Shown here one piece after another: positions 6,182 through 6,751 of a stretch of 6,751 nucleotides of DNA. Below the pieces are notes generated by a model. It made no database searches, had not been told where the DNA came from, and was given only the letters and a program-made list of their open reading frames with translations. Source of the stretch: Pseudomonadota bacterium (lineage in GTDB: Bacteria > Pseudomonadota > Alphaproteobacteria > Rhizobiales > Rhizobiaceae); assembly GCA_023428515.1 (NCBI GenBank), contig JAEYXI010000234.1, positions 1 to 6,751 on the forward strand, in the 5' to 3' direction. Position 1 is the stretch's first letter, and each line of letters starts with the position of its first letter. Both the position numbers and the translations under genes were made by a program.

Positions 6182-6751
6182 ATGTATTTCGTGAAGAAAG
6201 CTCACGCGGGCGCGGCGATTCGTACGGCATTGACGGTCGTGGCGGTCGCCATGGTTCCCGCGCTCGCTGCTGGCTGCCTGTCCAAGGAAGAGGACATCAA
6301 CCTCGCCACCTATGTCGAGCAGACCGATCCGGCTGACCAGCTCTACAACCAGGGCCTCGCCAACCTCAACGCCGGCCGCCTCAAGGAAGCCGGCCGCAAG
6401 TTCGACGCCGTCGACCGCCAGCACCCCTATTCGGAGTATTCGCGCAAGTCGATGGTGATGGGCGCCTTCACCCAGTACCGCCAGGGCAATTACGACGAGG
6501 CGATCAACGCCGGCAAGCGCTACGTGCAGCTTTACCCGTCGTCGCCCGACGCGGCCTATGCGCAGTACATCGTCGGCCTCTCCTATTTCCGGCAGATTCG
6601 CGACGTCACCCAGGACCAGAAGGAATCGCGCCGCGCCATCGAGGCGATGGAGGAGGTGATCCAGCGCTGGCCCGAATCGGAATATGTCGACGACGCACGC
6701 ACCAAGGTCCGCTTCGCGCGCGACCAGCTCGCCGGCAAGGAGATGCAGGTC
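6182..6751 (+). CDS. bamD: Outer membrane assembly lipoprotein BamD (ComL family), 3' end outside the window
   Basis: BamD is the essential lipoprotein partner of BamA in the complex that inserts beta-barrel proteins into the outer membrane from the periplasmic side. The first 190 residues are present and the frame is still open at the window end; rhizobial homologues are roughly 280-290 residues. A lipoprotein signal runs [10 protein letters not shown], then a hydrophobic stretch, then PALAAGC, with C32 as the predicted lipidated cysteine. The lipobox has alanine instead of the usual leucine at -3, with leucine at -4. TPR-like repeats follow: [20 protein letters not shown] (about 51-70), [20 protein letters not shown] (about 87-106) and [16 protein letters not shown] (about 123-138), with the typical QHPYSEY and YPSSPDA turns. 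ATG 6182 has GAGAAGGG 11 bases upstream. In-frame ATG 6152, with GGAG six bases upstream, would add [10 protein letters not shown] and is a real alternative. Confidence 0.93.
   Translation, partial: MYFVKKAHAGAAIRTALTVVAVAMVPALAAGCLSKEEDINLATYVEQTDPADQLYNQGLANLNAGRLKEAGRKFDAVDRQHPYSEYSRKSMVMGAFTQYRQGNYDEAINAGKRYVQLYPSSPDAAYAQYIVGLSYFRQIRDVTQDQKESRRAIEAMEEVIQRWPESEYVDDARTKVRFARDQLAGKEMQV

Noticed and set aside
4810..6183. A 457-codon open frame on the minus strand opposite lpxC
   Set aside because: It covers all of lpxC, its leader, its terminator and the bamD leader. The product is A/D/G/R-rich without recognisable domains. LpxC on the + strand has every catalytic residue, so this is a shadow.
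6112..6336. A 74-codon + strand frame overlapping the start of bamD
   Set aside because: It is in a different frame from bamD, its product is R/G-rich with no motif, and most of it lies within bamD.
1..6751. Mobile elements, CRISPR arrays, tRNA or rRNA genes, or a new defence-type system
   Set aside because: I saw no transposase-like protein, long terminal repeats, regularly spaced repeats, or tRNA/rRNA-like sequence. All long coding stretches are accounted for by known division and envelope genes.

Overview
The window is a high-GC piece of chromosome with strong G/C preference at third codon positions. It carries the distal end of a division and cell wall (dcw) cluster running into envelope biogenesis genes. 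All genes are on the + strand: ddl (5' end cut off), ftsQ, ftsA, ftsZ, lpxC and bamD (3' end cut off). The gene order, the long Q/A/P-rich FtsZ linker ending in [12 protein letters not shown], and the sequence style of FtsA, LpxC and BamD point to an alphaproteobacterium of the order Hyphomicrobiales (Rhizobiales). It is probably close to Mesorhizobium and other Phyllobacteriaceae. The genus is inferred from remembered family sequences, not from a search.

Layout. Bases 1-723 hold the last 240 residues of D-alanine--D-alanine ligase. ftsQ (711-1652) overlaps the ddl end by 13 bases, and ftsA starts on the ATGA overlap at 1649. The ftsA reading frame runs to 2959 but is broken by an in-frame TAA at 2009-2011 (codon 121), with no frameshift around it. 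After a 66-base gap comes ftsZ (3026-4714). Two hairpins without a U-tract follow, then a leader of about 230 bases with several weak promoter-like and repeat signals, then lpxC (5005-5955). A U-tract-bearing intrinsic terminator lies at 5964-6003. An AT-richer intergenic region with dyads then leads into bamD, which starts at 6182 (or 6152) and runs off the window.

How the genes work together. Ddl makes the D-Ala-D-Ala used in the peptidoglycan precursor. FtsZ forms the cytokinetic ring, FtsA ties it to the membrane, and FtsQ links the early ring to the late septal synthesis proteins. LpxC commits UDP-acyl-GlcNAc to lipid A, and BamD is part of the complex that folds outer membrane beta-barrel proteins. 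Peptidoglycan, division and outer membrane assembly are therefore encoded side by side.

The one clearly abnormal signal is the nonsense codon in ftsA, a gene expected to be essential. It may be a base-call or assembly error, a real nonsense mutation, or a sign that another ftsA copy exists. The remaining findings are small: an AT-rich island inside ddl, leader features before lpxC, and dyads and start ambiguity before bamD. I see no new multi-gene system, mobile element, tRNA, rRNA or CRISPR array.
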